Part shown: in pieces, positions 35,645 through 46,343 of the stretch
Layout of the letters: each line of letters opens with the position of its first letter
Position numbering within the stretch: the first letter of the stretch is position 1
Assembly (NCBI GenBank): GCA_007258455.2
Contig: VDFB02047230.1
Location: 154,057,797 to 154,121,796 of the forward strand
Source: Sequoia sempervirens
Taxonomy: Eukaryota > Streptophyta > Pinopsida > Cupressales > Cupressaceae
Direction of reading: 5' to 3'
Length of the DNA: 64,000 bases
Made by a program: the position numbers and the translations under genes
The notes under the pieces: model-generated
Seen by the model: the letters and a program-made list of their open reading frames with translations, nothing else
Databases searched by the model: none
What the model was told of the DNA's origin: nothing

Positions 35645-38600
35645 GTCCGCCCTTCCCAAAATTGCTTGTCCTCAAGCAATGCCACAACACTCCAAACTGA
35701 TCCCACCAAACATATAGGATCCCGGGGTCCCATGTCCATCTCTGAAAAACCCCACCATGCTGATGCTGCTCTACTCTGATCATACAAATGAAATCATTGC
35801 ACCATAACTGCACTAACCATCCCTGCAACCTCAAAGTGATAACATGCCTGAAATTCAAGTTGAACAACATAGAAGGAATTGAATCAAAATCTAGCAGCGT
35901 CTCTTGCTCAATAAACTCTAAGGAATTAACATCTGCAATGTCAATGTCAATCACCATTCTGAGAACAAAGAAGAATAATCTAAACAACTCAAAAATATTC
36001 TCATCAACATCACTCCTCAAAGCATCAAACCAAATCACAACAGCAAATGTGACTCCATCATAGCTGTTTGCAAAGGAAAAAACAGCTCTTTGCAAAGTCA
36101 TAGCAACTGCATCCTCAAAGCTCCTTAAGGATGTATAATGCCTCCTTTGAGTAATTCTGACATATTCAAGAAAAACTCTGAAAACTTCCACCAATCTCTC
36201 CCCCAAAGTCTCAAAAAGTTGAACCAAATCAAGCAAAGGTTCGCTGCCCCAAACACTAGTGCAAGAGATTGTATAAAGAAAGCCACTAGAACATAACTTG
36301 AACACCATCCAATACTGATCTGAATCACTATGAAACATCATTACCCACTTTTGAAGCCAAAAATCATCACTAAAAAGAGGTTGTGAAGAGGAAAAATGAA
36401 TGTACCAGCTGCCTATGAAAACTGAAATGAACCACTCAAAGTCTGATTTTAGGAAAATCAGCATGCAAGGAGTTGTAGGATTGCTGCAAAACTGGAAATT
36501 AGCATCTATAATATCACAACAACTCATGCCCAAGGCTGGACACATCCTCTCAAGGAACTCCAACCCAAAATAAAAACATCCTTTGTTCGATATATCTTCC
36601 CAATCCATCGGTCGATGTGCAAAAAGAACCATCGAATGGTTAATAAGGATGGGGACAGCATCAAAGAATCTGAAAATTGAACCCGTATCTCTCCAATGAT
36701 TCCTCTTTCCACTTGTAACAATCTCCATCAAGCCATGTTGAGGATCCCAAGCATGGATACCCAACTGGAAATGTTCCCCAATGCACCAAAAAGAGAACAC
36801 CACAGTTCTCCAAGTGTTAATCAAAGCAATTTGCAAACTCAAGAAGTTAGTGTCTTCTTTGATAAACCCATGTAGCCCATCCATGAAAACATCAACATCA
36901 ATGGAGCACAGAACAAATGTTGTCCATAATTCCCATTTCCCCAAAGGACTAGGGTGAGCCAAAACATCACTCAACCCAAGAGATAGATTGTTAAGAAGGT
37001 AAATTGCCTGTTTAGGTTCAACTTTCTCCCAAACTTCATGAGTAATAAGTCTGGAATCTTCACTCTTTGCTGCTGCAATGGAGTGACCAGCAACTACCAA
37101 GACTTGTTTTATTGACACCTTTAAGCCAATGTTGAAGAAATCTCCTTGAGTCCACACTTTCCATGTGAATACTTCATCCTTGATCCCACTTATGCTTTCA
37201 TTATCAAAATGCCCTTGATGATTACTACTCACAAAACATGGCACACTTTCATAGAAAATATCTATCACCTTATGATTATCCAAATCATGTGAAGATAATG
37301 GACTGTTGTTCTCAAAAATATTATCTTCATCCCTTTCGTTGGTGTCTTCATAGAATTCAAACTCATCTTTTTCAACTTGTGGATGCTCACCATTAGTTGC
37401 CGACCCACAAAGTGTAGCATGCTGAATACTACATTCATTATCCGTTAAAACATCTATCGCATAGCTGCAAACCATTCCTTCTTGTGGCAAAGTCTCTTCC
37501 CAACTCAAGAGTTCACACTCTTGATGTACTTTCCAATCACCATCAACATATGGGATCATCTTGGCATTACGCAATGTTTCATCATTATGGAGTTCATTTA
37601 TTCCTTCAACTATTTGTTTGATCTCCATAATCCTTGTATTAACTTCTTGTTCCTTAAGGGTAGCTGCAATAGATGAATGATTTTCTGCTTTGTATAAAGA
37701 ATGATGAGCTAAGGTAAAATCAAGGCAAAGCCTATCCATCTCTTCCTCCTTCTCTTGGTAGGCATCATAGGTCTCCTCTGCAAACTTAATAGCATTATCC
37801 CTATCTGAGAGCAAATGCAAATAATCTAACTTTATGGATTCCAATGCCTCTTTGATAGATTGCATCTTGGAAAGAGAGTCTCCATCTTTAACTCCATTTA
37901 GTTTCTCTTCAAATTGAAACTTCCAGCAAAGTTCCTCAATGAAGTGATATGTGTTATCAAATCTTGATAACACTTTAACAATCTTCTCTTCTGAAACCAA
38001 TAAATTATCCTTCAAAACTTGCAGCTCTTTAGGCCCTTGATCCCAATCAGCAAAGAAGCTATGCTCATCAAACATCAATTTTTCTGATTTGTTTTCCTTG
38101 ACATGATTTTCAAAATCAGCCTCCTTTCTAATCTTATCACTGCATAACTCCTGAATCGAAGGCTTGTCAACAACTTCTTCAAACAAATTAGTACCTCTAT
38201 CTTGACCTTTCAAGTTCTCATACTCTTCTTGTGCGTAATTTTGAAAGGCATCCAAACCATTTGTTGATTTTAAAACATTATTCTCTTCAACATAAGAAAT
38301 CACATTCTCATTAGCCATTGCTGCAACTTCTCCTCCAAAGATCACTTCATTACTTGCATTGCAAACTGATTTTTGAACTTCATCAGGATCAAAGGGGAAT
38401 TTATCCCACTCCGGTTCTTTATCATACCTTGGAGACATCGCGCCCGGATCCCAAATGTGAAAGGTTTGATTGCAATGATCAATAGGAAAGAGATCATCAT
38501 GCTCCTCTTGAACTGTTGACTCTTTGAATGAGTCACTCCTCAACCCACTTGAACTGAAATCTTCATCTATAACTTTCTCCACATATGTAGTTTGATAATC

Positions 38601-39560
38601 AAACCCACTACCACTCAAGTCACTAGCATTATATCGGATTAAAGAATCATCAAAGCTGGTTGCTTTGAATATTTTGTCATTCTTTTCTTCAATGAAATTA
38701 TCTTGAGTAGATGTGTTGCTGATTTTATCATTAGTGCCCACATACATACCAAAGAAGTCTTCTTGGACACTTGTCAATAATTCTTCATATGGAATTGGCT
38801 CAGCATAAAGTAGAGAATTATCCTTCACTAAATCTTCAACAAAAGGAGATAAAAACACATCGGAATCACCATCAACAACCTCACTTTCGTAATGGTCATA
38901 AGCTGGTTCAAAGACACCATTAGTATTTGCTTCATCTTGCTCTTCTTCAACGTACTTATCCCACACAACTGTTCCACCAGCATCTTTTGAGAAGCCATTT
39001 GTCTCGAGATCTTCATTGCTTGAATCCTTATTAGGACTCAAGACTGCTGTAATGATCTTCTTACCATAATAATCTTCATTATTTCCCATCCCATGCAAGT
39101 CTAGGGATGTATTTTGGGACTCTAACTTAATCTCCTCATTTGCCAAGGTATCTTCATCAAGCCCACTTTCATTTTGAACCAAAATGTGCACCTTGCTTGT
39201 GTCTTCTTCAACACTAATTGACTGATTTTTCTCTTCAATTTGCTTACTTGTGGGCTGCAAACCACAAACAGATCCTTTTGCTTCTTCCTTCCTTGATTCT
39301 TCAACCATGGCAAGTTCTACTTCTTCTTTAATCATTTTTTTGATGTAGTTGACCATAGCCAACTTTCTAGGGTCATGAATCACCGCACAATTCAAAAACG
39401 TGTCAAATGAAACATCGTTCTTAAACTCATCTGTCATGCTCTGATATTGTTTACGGAGTATGGCAGCCTCATGTTCACATAGCCTCTTGAACTGGAATTC
39501 TTTCGAAGCAACAATCAAATCTGACTTCTCACGATTCCTGGACCTCAGAAAATGCAACAT
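35640..39560 (-). CDS. 1306-aa protein of unknown function in element A
   Basis: The start MLHFLRSRNREKS lies about 105 bp after the primer binding site. The frame runs uninterrupted through the polypurine tract and stops at TAA inside the 3' LTR. Residues about 1-100 are basic and helical. About 100-520 is rich in Asp, Glu, Ser and Asn. About 520-650 is probably coiled coil (FEEKLNGVKDGDSLSKMQ; EEKEEEMDRL-like heptads). About 800-1306 is rich in Trp, Phe and hydrophobics, with WDPG/WDPQ motifs near 373, 935 and 1278. I see no gag core, CCHC knuckle, D[ST]G protease, YxDD, RNase H, integrase or chromodomain, and no signal peptide. The last bases in another frame read LLEDKQFWEGRTVMSP, the usual tail of chromovirus pol. 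The function is not recognised; a particle-related or captured host protein are guesses. Confidence 0.7.
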   Translation of the reverse strand: MLHFLRSRNREKSDLIVASKEFQFKRLCEHEAAILRKQYQSMTDEFKNDVSFDTFLNCAVIHDPRKLAMVNYIKKMIKEEVELAMVEESRKEEAKGSVCGLQPTSKQIEEKNQSISVEEDTSKVHILVQNESGLDEDTLANEEIKLESQNTSLDLHGMGNNEDYYGKKIITAVLSPNKDSSNEDLETNGFSKDAGGTVVWDKYVEEEQDEANTNGVFEPAYDHYESEVVDGDSDVFLSPFVEDLVKDNSLLYAEPIPYEELLTSVQEDFFGMYVGTNDKISNTSTQDNFIEEKNDKIFKATSFDDSLIRYNASDLSGSGFDYQTTYVEKVIDEDFSSSGLRSDSFKESTVQEEHDDLFPIDHCNQTFHIWDPGAMSPRYDKEPEWDKFPFDPDEVQKSVCNASNEVIFGGEVAAMANENVISYVEENNVLKSTNGLDAFQNYAQEEYENLKGQDRGTNLFEEVVDKPSIQELCSDKIRKEADFENHVKENKSEKLMFDEHSFFADWDQGPKELQVLKDNLLVSEEKIVKVLSRFDNTYHFIEELCWKFQFEEKLNGVKDGDSLSKMQSIKEALESIKLDYLHLLSDRDNAIKFAEETYDAYQEKEEEMDRLCLDFTLAHHSLYKAENHSSIAATLKEQEVNTRIMEIKQIVEGINELHNDETLRNAKMIPYVDGDWKVHQECELLSWEETLPQEGMVCSYAIDVLTDNECSIQHATLCGSATNGEHPQVEKDEFEFYEDTNERDEDNIFENNSPLSSHDLDNHKVIDIFYESVPCFVSSNHQGHFDNESISGIKDEVFTWKVWTQGDFFNIGLKVSIKQVLVVAGHSIAAAKSEDSRLITHEVWEKVEPKQAIYLLNNLSLGLSDVLAHPSPLGKWELWTTFVLCSIDVDVFMDGLHGFIKEDTNFLSLQIALINTWRTVVFSFWCIGEHFQLGIHAWDPQHGLMEIVTSGKRNHWRDTGSIFRFFDAVPILINHSMVLFAHRPMDWEDISNKGCFYFGLEFLERMCPALGMSCCDIIDANFQFCSNPTTPCMLIFLKSDFEWFISVFIGSWYIHFSSSQPLFSDDFWLQKWVMMFHSDSDQYWMVFKLCSSGFLYTISCTSVWGSEPLLDLVQLFETLGERLVEVFRVFLEYVRITQRRHYTSLRSFEDAVAMTLQRAVFSFANSYDGVTFAVVIWFDALRSDVDENIFELFRLFFFVLRMVIDIDIADVNSLEFIEQETLLDFDSIPSMLFNLNFRHVITLRLQGWLVQLWCNDFICMIRVEQHQHGGVFQRWTWDPGILYVWWDQFGVLWHCLRTSNFGKGGL

Positions 39561-39660
39561 CTTAAGAACTTTTGAAAGCTAAATTGAACTTAGGTGAAGA
39601 ATCTGATTTCTCTATCACTCATCTGTCAACTAACTCTGTCTTATTCACAAGATGGCAAGA

Positions 39661-39678
39661 TCTTCTGCTCTGATACCA
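39661..39678 (-). other. Primer binding site of element A (initiator-Met tRNA)
   Basis: The minus strand reads TGGTATCAGAGCAGAAGA one base after the end of the 5' LTR. The first 12 bases match the standard plant initiator-Met primer binding site exactly. Confidence 0.92.
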
Positions 39679-39679
39679 C

Positions 39680-41668
39680 TAAAATATGTTAACCAATTTT
39701 TTCGATGAGTTAACACACATAACCAACACTTAATCAACTCGGTTAGCGTTAGCTCCAAATAGAAAACTGAACTTGAAATGAACTCACACCAAGAATGCAC
39801 ACTCAATCCCAATGAGAGATAGGTGTTGTCATATGGTAGAGGAGCTAAATGAAAATACTTGAAAGAAAACTACTCAACGTCAAGAATGTGCACTCAAGAT
39901 CCCACTGAGGGCGAGGTGCTAACATATGAAGGAGTGTTGAATTGAAAACTAGAAACTGATAGGCGGATAACCAGCCATGAAAAAAATTTCCACACTACCA
40001 CCAAACAGTGGGGGGAAAAGATTACAATTAAAACAATTCATCCGCTGCGGCGGGCATCCACAGAGCTGTGGGGATTCTCCACTATGAAAGTGGGTACAAG
40101 AGTGTTACAAATCAGATTATCCACGCTGGCGGTAAACCATCCAGGGGTAATTTAATGACAAAACAATAAGTAATTGCAGAATTGGAAATGGTTGGATTAG
40201 TAATGCTTAATCTCAACCTTTACAAATTAAACTCTGCAGATTACAAATTACAATGATAGCAAGTGAACCTTAGAAAAAGAAGTATAAATTCTTACAATCA
40301 TATAACACTCCAAAACTGAAGTATAAGACCAAAAACTGAGAATTATAACAGTCTAATATAAAAATTAGAATTATGGAAATTCAAACCAGCTACAGAGAAA
40401 ATCAATGAAATGTTCATAACTCACTTAATTCATCTCCGAATTGAATGCCGTCTTTTGCTGTGTCTTCTTAGAAGGTAGGCGAACATTTTTTGATCATCAA
40501 ACAACAACCAAATATCAGCTTTATTTTTGGCACAAATCCCAATGCTTCCTTGAATGGTACGGCGTTGAGCAAGGGCGATTTTGACAAGTAAAAATCATAA
40601 ACTCAAAACTAAAATATGAAACTCTCCAAAGATGGTCACCTTGGGTGTAGGAATGGATTGGAAAAGTACCCACAAGCAAATTAAATTCATTCCAAAAGCT
40701 GTATGCAAAAACCACTTTCAGCTGTGACTGTATCAGCAACTTCAAAACTGGAAATTTCATCAAAATCTTCAACTATTGAGCTCAATCTGCTAGTCTGATT
40801 TAAGAAGCAACAAATAACCAATTAGGTGTTGTATTTCAAACACGAAATTGGATTGGAACTAGGAGGCAAGCATCCCTCGAAGTAATAAACAAGTTGTCAT
40901 TTCGACAACATAATATTAGCATAAAAATATTTGATAATCAGCTCTTCAAACAGCAGCAATATATAAGCTTTTGTTGGCAAATGAAGCAACAAGAACTCTT
41001 CAAATTCCAAGAAGTTGAATCACTTCAACTTCCGAAAGGGACGCCACCTTTTTTCCTTTTACTTTTTGAAATAATAAAATATCATTCAACTTCCCCTTTA
41101 GGCATCCATTTCATATTGCAACAATAAAGCATTTATTAAATAATTAAATGCTCACTTGACCCCTTTATGTCCCCTTCTTTAAAACAACTTGAAGTCATCA
41201 AGCCTAGGCGTGGGGTACAACTTCAAGACATGAAAAATTGACTAAGTCTGAAACTCAGTCCAAGGAGATAACCATAAATAAAGCCCAAGCTGCAATTGAT
41301 GAATTGTTAAAAATAACAAACTGACAAATGCCAAACTGAACCAAGTTGATGATGATGCTTCTACCAAAAATGAACTTACTAAAAATAGAAAATGCCAAAA
41401 ATAGTAAGTTAACTTCAAAACCACCAGAAAGCTAAACTGAACACTGAACTGCAAAGGATTGAATTGCAGCTAGATAGATATTGCCAAAAGATAGACTTGC
41501 TAAATAGCAAACTGCTATAAATAGTAAGTCTGCACAACAACCTTTGAATGCCAATTGAACAGAATCTGAAAGAGGAAACCCTAGTTTTCTACTTCAGCTT
41601 AGCCTACGGATTTTCAAAAATAGGCTAAATCCAAAAGAAGAGTGTATGGCCAAAATGGGGACATTACA
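39680..41668 (-). repeat. 5' LTR of element A
   Basis: 1989 bp, paired with 33656-35644. It ends TATTTTA rather than the TATTTCA seen in the 3' copy, a probable C-to-T change at the terminal CA. Confidence 0.93.
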
Positions 41669-41673
41669 CTCCA

Positions 41674-43062
41674 ATAGAATAGAAGCATGTTGAAGAGAAG
41701 GAAGGTGATATCTTTGAGGAAGAAGCAAAAGCGACGTTGGAATACCTTGCTAATATTGCAAAAAAATTTGAAGATGAGTATGGCTTCCTGTAGCAGAGCC
41801 AAGGATAGGGGAAAGACTTCCTAAAACCACAACAGGCCACACGACAAGAGCCAGCACAAAGCTGGGAACAAAAACCAAAGATCTTGTAGTAGAAAGAAAG
41901 TGAAGTAGTACCCATGTAGCCATAGATAATTGCACAGCCTGAGGTCATGCACATAGTGCCGCATGAGGGGTGGCCAACAACAAACACATTGGTAGGAATC
42001 CACAACCCTCCTAATTTTATAGTTCATGCAACAATTTTAAATTTATGGAAGGAAATAGGAAGGAGGGAAAGAGAATGGAAACAAGAGAAGAATAAACTGA
42101 AAAGGAAAATCCAAGAGAGGGATGAAATCATTGAGGAACAAAATGAAGAGATTGCTGCCCTGAAGGAAAAAGTAGATAACATTGTGACCTTAGTGCGCCA
42201 CAAATTCTTGAATGTTAGGCTCCTTCGAGAGTTTATTCCTTACACCTGAAAGAGAAATACATCTCTTTCAAGTTATCAAAAATTATTTCAGACTTGAATC
42301 CCTCTATTGAAACTCCTGTTGAATTCTTTAATGCCTATAGAATCACCTCTCTAGATATGAAAAACTTGCTATGTGAATTTTATCTACACAATTATGCAGT
42401 CACACAAAATCATGAGTGGAACCCATTGCTATATTTTAGGGATGTGTAGCTAGGAGGATTTATGTCCTAGGCACAAAATGAAATTAGTTGGGGAGAATAG
42501 AATACTACCTATAGGAAGATGGATTCCAATATCCCCTTATCTGTTAGAGCTGAATTGAGTAACCCCAGGGATATCCATAGAGAATGGCTCAAAATGCTTC
42601 TTAGATTGAGCTATGGTAATAGAATCATGCCCTGGATTGAGGTTGTTTATACCAAGTATGAAGTGAAAATAACAGTAAAAGAGGAACTTGTGAGAGGGTA
42701 TCTAGCTCAATGATAGAATAGTCTGACAGATGAGTTGAAGCAAGTTGAGCCCCACTCTATTCATAACTATGATATAACACTAGAAAGAATTGATAGGTAC
42801 ATACAACTTGGCAGAGAAAAATGGAGTTATTGGATTCCTCTAACCTTCCAACCGCCAATTCTCATTTGGCCTGTTCCAAACTATAGATTCTACAGATATA
42901 ATGTTGATACAGAAAGGAAGAGGTGGGACAAATTCTACAGGTTGGGAGGATTCTATTGGGATCCAAATTCACGAAATACAACAACGGATGCTGGTCAGCT
43001 TGCTATTGCAGACTTTAGAGCTTTAACCAAGCAAAGGAATAGATCTTCCCCTACTGGATGAC
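41674..43062 (+). pseudogene. Element B second gene, 3' half
   Basis: After the target duplication the second gene resumes. An acidic helical stretch (EEKEGDIFEEEAKATLEYLA) comes first. A coiled coil at 42063-42200 follows (REREWKQEKNKLKRKIQERD, EIIEEQNEEIAALKEKVDNI). The C-terminal block at 42735-43062 contains ITLERIDRYIQLGREKWSYW, PPILIWPVPNYRFYRYNVDT and KRWDKFYRLGGFYWDPNS. Several stops separate the parts. Function unknown. Confidence 0.55.
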
Positions 43063-43088
43063 CAACAAGACATTAGGCTAGGGGGGAA

Positions 43089-44350
43089 TGATGAGCTCAA
43101 TTTTTGGTTAAATCTTGGGTAGATTTTATAGTTTATTTGTTGGCATTACCATGGACTTTTAATCATCAAATGTTAATATTTTGTATAATGTTTCCCTCAA
43201 ACTGTTGACATCAGGTTCATCCTATCCTTGTGGTATTCTAATGACAATTAACATATTATGCAAATTATCTATATTAATTTTGTGTGTGGTTGATGAGTGT
43301 TCTCTAAGGTGATTTTAGATGTGCAATTACTATGTATACTAACATTTCCATGCAAGACATAATTGATAGATGCTAAGTCAGGAAAGGAAACCTATAGGTG
43401 ATCATGTAGGAGAATCATCCAAGGAGTCAACTGAAGGGTGGAAATGATAGATTCCCACGATAGTCACTTGTAACTACCTTGTATTTATGGCATTGAGCAA
43501 TCGAGAGTGTTACTGCAATATTAAGTCCACAGTTGGGCATGCATGTCTGACTAGATTCCCTACAACCATAACCACTCTGCCATTCTTTTCCCTACTTTCC
43601 CTAAATGGCATCCTCTCAGTTAGTGGGAGTTGAAAGCCCTATTTAGCTGGAAGAATAAATATAGATTTGAATCTTCTTCTTGAAGGTTCATAGATAGATT
43701 AATGAGTTCATAGGAATAGATGCTAGTTGAGGAAAAGTTTTGAATCTTTGATTATTGTTGCAAGGATGATATTGATGTATTGAGCATATATACTTTTATA
43801 TATATCCATGTTGTTACTCTGCTTATTTGATTTCCAATGAATGAGATGGTAGTCTGAATTTGAATATTTGAATTTGTGTTAGTCTTAGTGGATACTCATC
43901 CAAGGGGGGACACTTGGTGAGTAATCCTTTCTTTAGAGTAATTAGTCTATTCATTATTTTTTGTTTTGTACTTAGTTCAAAATCTGGTATTGACTATTCC
44001 CGTAGCCACTAGAAGTCCATTTTGTGTCTATTCCTGCAGCCAAAATAGATAGACTAGTTCCTGCCTGTTTGCCTAGATCTTTATTTATGTTATGCCTTTC
44101 AGTTATTGGTTAATTCCTTATTTCCTTCCTACAATTTACTTTCAGTACTGTGTACTTCTTAGTTGTAGATTAGCAATGGCTACTTAGGAATTCCTAGTGC
44201 ACATATTGTGCCGACCCATTTCAAGTCTACGTCCCATGGTTGACAAGTAAATACACCTCCATGATGATTGAATAGCTATTCAGGTTAGAGTCTAGTCTCT
44301 GAATTGTGGCCATAAAAGCCCAGTTATGAAATCATTGTAGGAGGCCAACA
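43089..44350 (+). repeat. 3' LTR of element B
   Basis: Partner of 27828-29091. The polypurine tract GGGGGGAA is directly upstream and the target duplication GGATG directly downstream. Confidence 0.88.
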
Positions 44351-44355
44351 GGATG

Positions 44356-44527
44356 ATGGTTTGAGCATTTGAATGAGATTTCATTAGCTTTTATTTGATA
44401 TTTTATGTTGTTTTATTATTCTTATGCTTGAATGAATTTCATAGGGAATGTTTGGTTTAAACTTGTTTGAGGACTAATATTTGTTTGTTTGTCCATGCTT
44501 GAATAGGTCTAGGCTAAAGTGTTCACA
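44356..44527 (+). repeat. Right part of LTR of element C with adjacent primer binding site
   Basis: It ends GTGTTCACA and is followed by TTTTGGTGCCCATCGTGGGG (44528-44547), close to the TTTGGCGCCCACCGTGGGGC stretch found after the 5' LTR of many plant Gypsy elements. The other LTR of C was not found in the window. Confidence 0.6.
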
Positions 44528-44629
44528 TTTTGGTGCCCATCGTGGGGCCTAGCCCCGTTTTTACTTTTTTTCTTCTGACAAGTTTCATCAACAGGTCTAC
44601 TCGTGAATTTCGATCTAGCACATCAACTG

Positions 44630-44822
44630 CCTATTTCAACACATTGGTGGTGACTTTTGGTGCATCAAATCCCTATTATAGTGCATCCACAACCCATATT
44701 AGCACATTTACCTCCTATTTCAGTGCATGTACATGATATTTCAGCGCATATACTCTTTGCTTTAGTGCATATGCTTTCTGTTTTAGTGCATATGCTCTTT
44801 GTTTTAGCGCATATGCTCTCTA
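44630..44822 (+). repeat. 21-bp minisatellite in the leader of element C
   Basis: Units such as TTTAGTGCATATGCTCTTTG plus one T occur at 44761, 44782 and 44803, with older, diverged units upstream (ATTTCAGCGCATATACTCTT, CTATTTCAGTGCATGTACAT). Because 21 is a multiple of 3, both strands show seven-residue repeats. No gene is implied. Confidence 0.8.
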
Positions 44823-45499
44823 ATTTTTTTTCTTTTATAGTCGATCTTAAAATGGCCATATATTGGTCATACAAAGGTCTTTTTTAAAGCTTGTTTTTTG
44901 AAATGGGGTAGAATTTCATAAGCTATGCAATGGTGTAGGCATTTCTTAATGTTGATAGAGTTAAAAATTTCAATTTTTCACCTAATGTCAAACCACAATG
45001 GAACTTGGTCTAAGTTTTAGGGTTTCTATGCTTAATCATTTATCTAACCCTCATATCTTCTTGTTTCTTGATTTCATATAACATTTGGAGATTGGATTCC
45101 AAGTTTTAAAGGATCATGGAGCATGGAAGTGAAAGAAAAAGTATTTGATACTCATTGTAAAAGTGTTTTTAAACACTCATGGGAAAATAACCTATCATAT
45201 ATTTTCCTTTCATGCTTTAGGACCAACTAAAACTAGCATACCTATATTTTTAAAATATATGCAAAGTACACCAAGAGATATCCTTCTCAAGGCACCTATT
45301 TTTAATCAATTGAACCTTAACCCAAATTGAAGCTTAACCCTAACTATAAAGCTATTTGAAACCTAATCGTAACCCTATTTGAATTTGGTTTAGATTACTA
45401 GCTCATAGAAAAGGACAAATCCCTAGAAGAGTGTCTTTCAAGTTTGAAAAAGTGTAGATAGAAAACCCAAACTTTGAAATGGTTGTCACTGACTCCTGG

Positions 45500-46343
45500 C
45501 TCACTCAAACAGTCTATCATTACACTAAGATGTGCATGTTCAACAGAAAGTTAAAAATTCTTAAGACTCAAACTAAAAGAGTGGAATATTCAAGTCCTTA
45601 GAAACCTTTTCAAAGAAAGGATCTCCTTGAAAGTAGAATGATTAAGATCCAAAAAGACCTCAAATTTTTTTTCTTACATCCTAATAGAAGAAGAGAGGAA
45701 TCTCATAGTTCAATTGGATGGTGTCTATAGTTTTGAATAAATCTATTGGAGACAAAAATCAATGATAAATGACTTAAATAAGGTGTAAAAGCAAGTTTTT
45801 TCATTTAACATGAAAAATGAGAAGGAAAAAAATTATAATATGAAGATTGAAGATGCTTATGGATAAAATTCTAATGATCGTGACACCATGAAGGCTTCCT
45901 TGGTTTCCTCTTGGGAAAACATGCTCATGGAGGAAAATGAAGACAAAAAAGAGAAAAAAAGCAGGATCTCTTCTTGTATCATATCTGAACCTTGGATGAT
46001 GTTTCTAAATTCTAATTTAAAGTAGCTAAAGACTTCATTAAGGAAGAATGTAGCTAACAATGTCGTCATGGAAGAAGTTAAGACATCTATTTTTAGAATT
46101 GAAGGTGCCAATGTCCCAAGCCCAAATGGTTTTTGTACCTTTTCTTTCCAAAATTTTTGGAATGTAATGGATGAGGAGCTCTGTGAAGTGATTCAGGGAT
46201 CGAAGGAATCATGTTTTATCTTAAAGGCACTCATTACTACTTTCGTAGCACTCATTCCCAAAAAGATTGATTCTAGAAAACCTAAGGATTTTAGACCTAT
46301 TTGCTTATGCAATACTATGTACAATATCATCTTAGTTCATCTT
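45500..46343 (+). pseudogene. L1-type LINE fragment (linker and start of reverse transcriptase)
   Basis: The frame from 46068 reads EEVKTSIFRIEGANVPSPNG, FCTFSFQNFWNVMDEELCEV and ALIPKKIDSRKPKDFRPICL followed by CNTMYNI. This matches the start of plant L1 RT (EE...A...M...K.PGPDGF...F.Q..W......L......ALIPK......DFRPISLCN..YKI). Upstream, 45540-45680 has LKILKTQTK-like linker peptides in broken frames. The fragment stops abruptly where the microsatellite begins, so the catalytic FADD part is absent. It is non-functional. Confidence 0.78.

Larger units (their letters stand above)
33656..41668 (-). mobile_element. Element A: non-autonomous LTR element with one 1306-codon gene
   Basis: LTRs at 33656-35644 and 39680-41668 are both 1989 bp. 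The target duplication CTCCA lies at 33651-33655 and 41669-41673. On the minus strand the element starts TGTAATGTCCCC and ends CATATTTCA (CATATTTTA in the 5' copy). One base after the 5' LTR comes TGGTATCAGAGC (39678-39667), a perfect initiator-Met primer binding site. A purine-rich run TTTTGGGAAGGGCGGAC precedes the 3' LTR. A hand count gives about 45 differences between the LTRs (roughly 2%). The 4035-bp internal region is almost wholly one open frame and contains no recognisable gag or pol, so movement would need proteins from another element. Confidence 0.93.
27828..44350 (+). mobile_element. Element B: Gypsy-type LTR element, pol largely deleted
   Basis: LTRs at 27828-29091 (1264 bp) and 43089-44350 (1262 bp) begin TGATGAGCTCAA and end GGCCAACA. 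They are flanked by the target duplication GGATG (27823-27827 and 44351-44355). The primer-binding region after the left LTR (TTTCACGTCATTGTCGGGGA) is a decayed form of the TTTGGCGCCGTTGCCGGGGA seen in Tat/Athila-type elements. The polypurine tract GGGGGGAA (43081-43088) abuts the right LTR. Inside are gag, protease-like and integrase C-terminal remnants and a downstream second gene, but no RT. About 6% of sites differ in the first 320 bp of the LTRs. Element A is inserted at 33656-41668. Confidence 0.88.

Noticed and set aside
37482..37676. Short plus-strand frames inside element A
   Set aside because: They are shadows of the 1306-codon minus-strand gene.
44665..44887. Open frames on both strands with seven-residue repeats
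   Set aside because: They arise from a 21-bp minisatellite and are unlikely to be genes.
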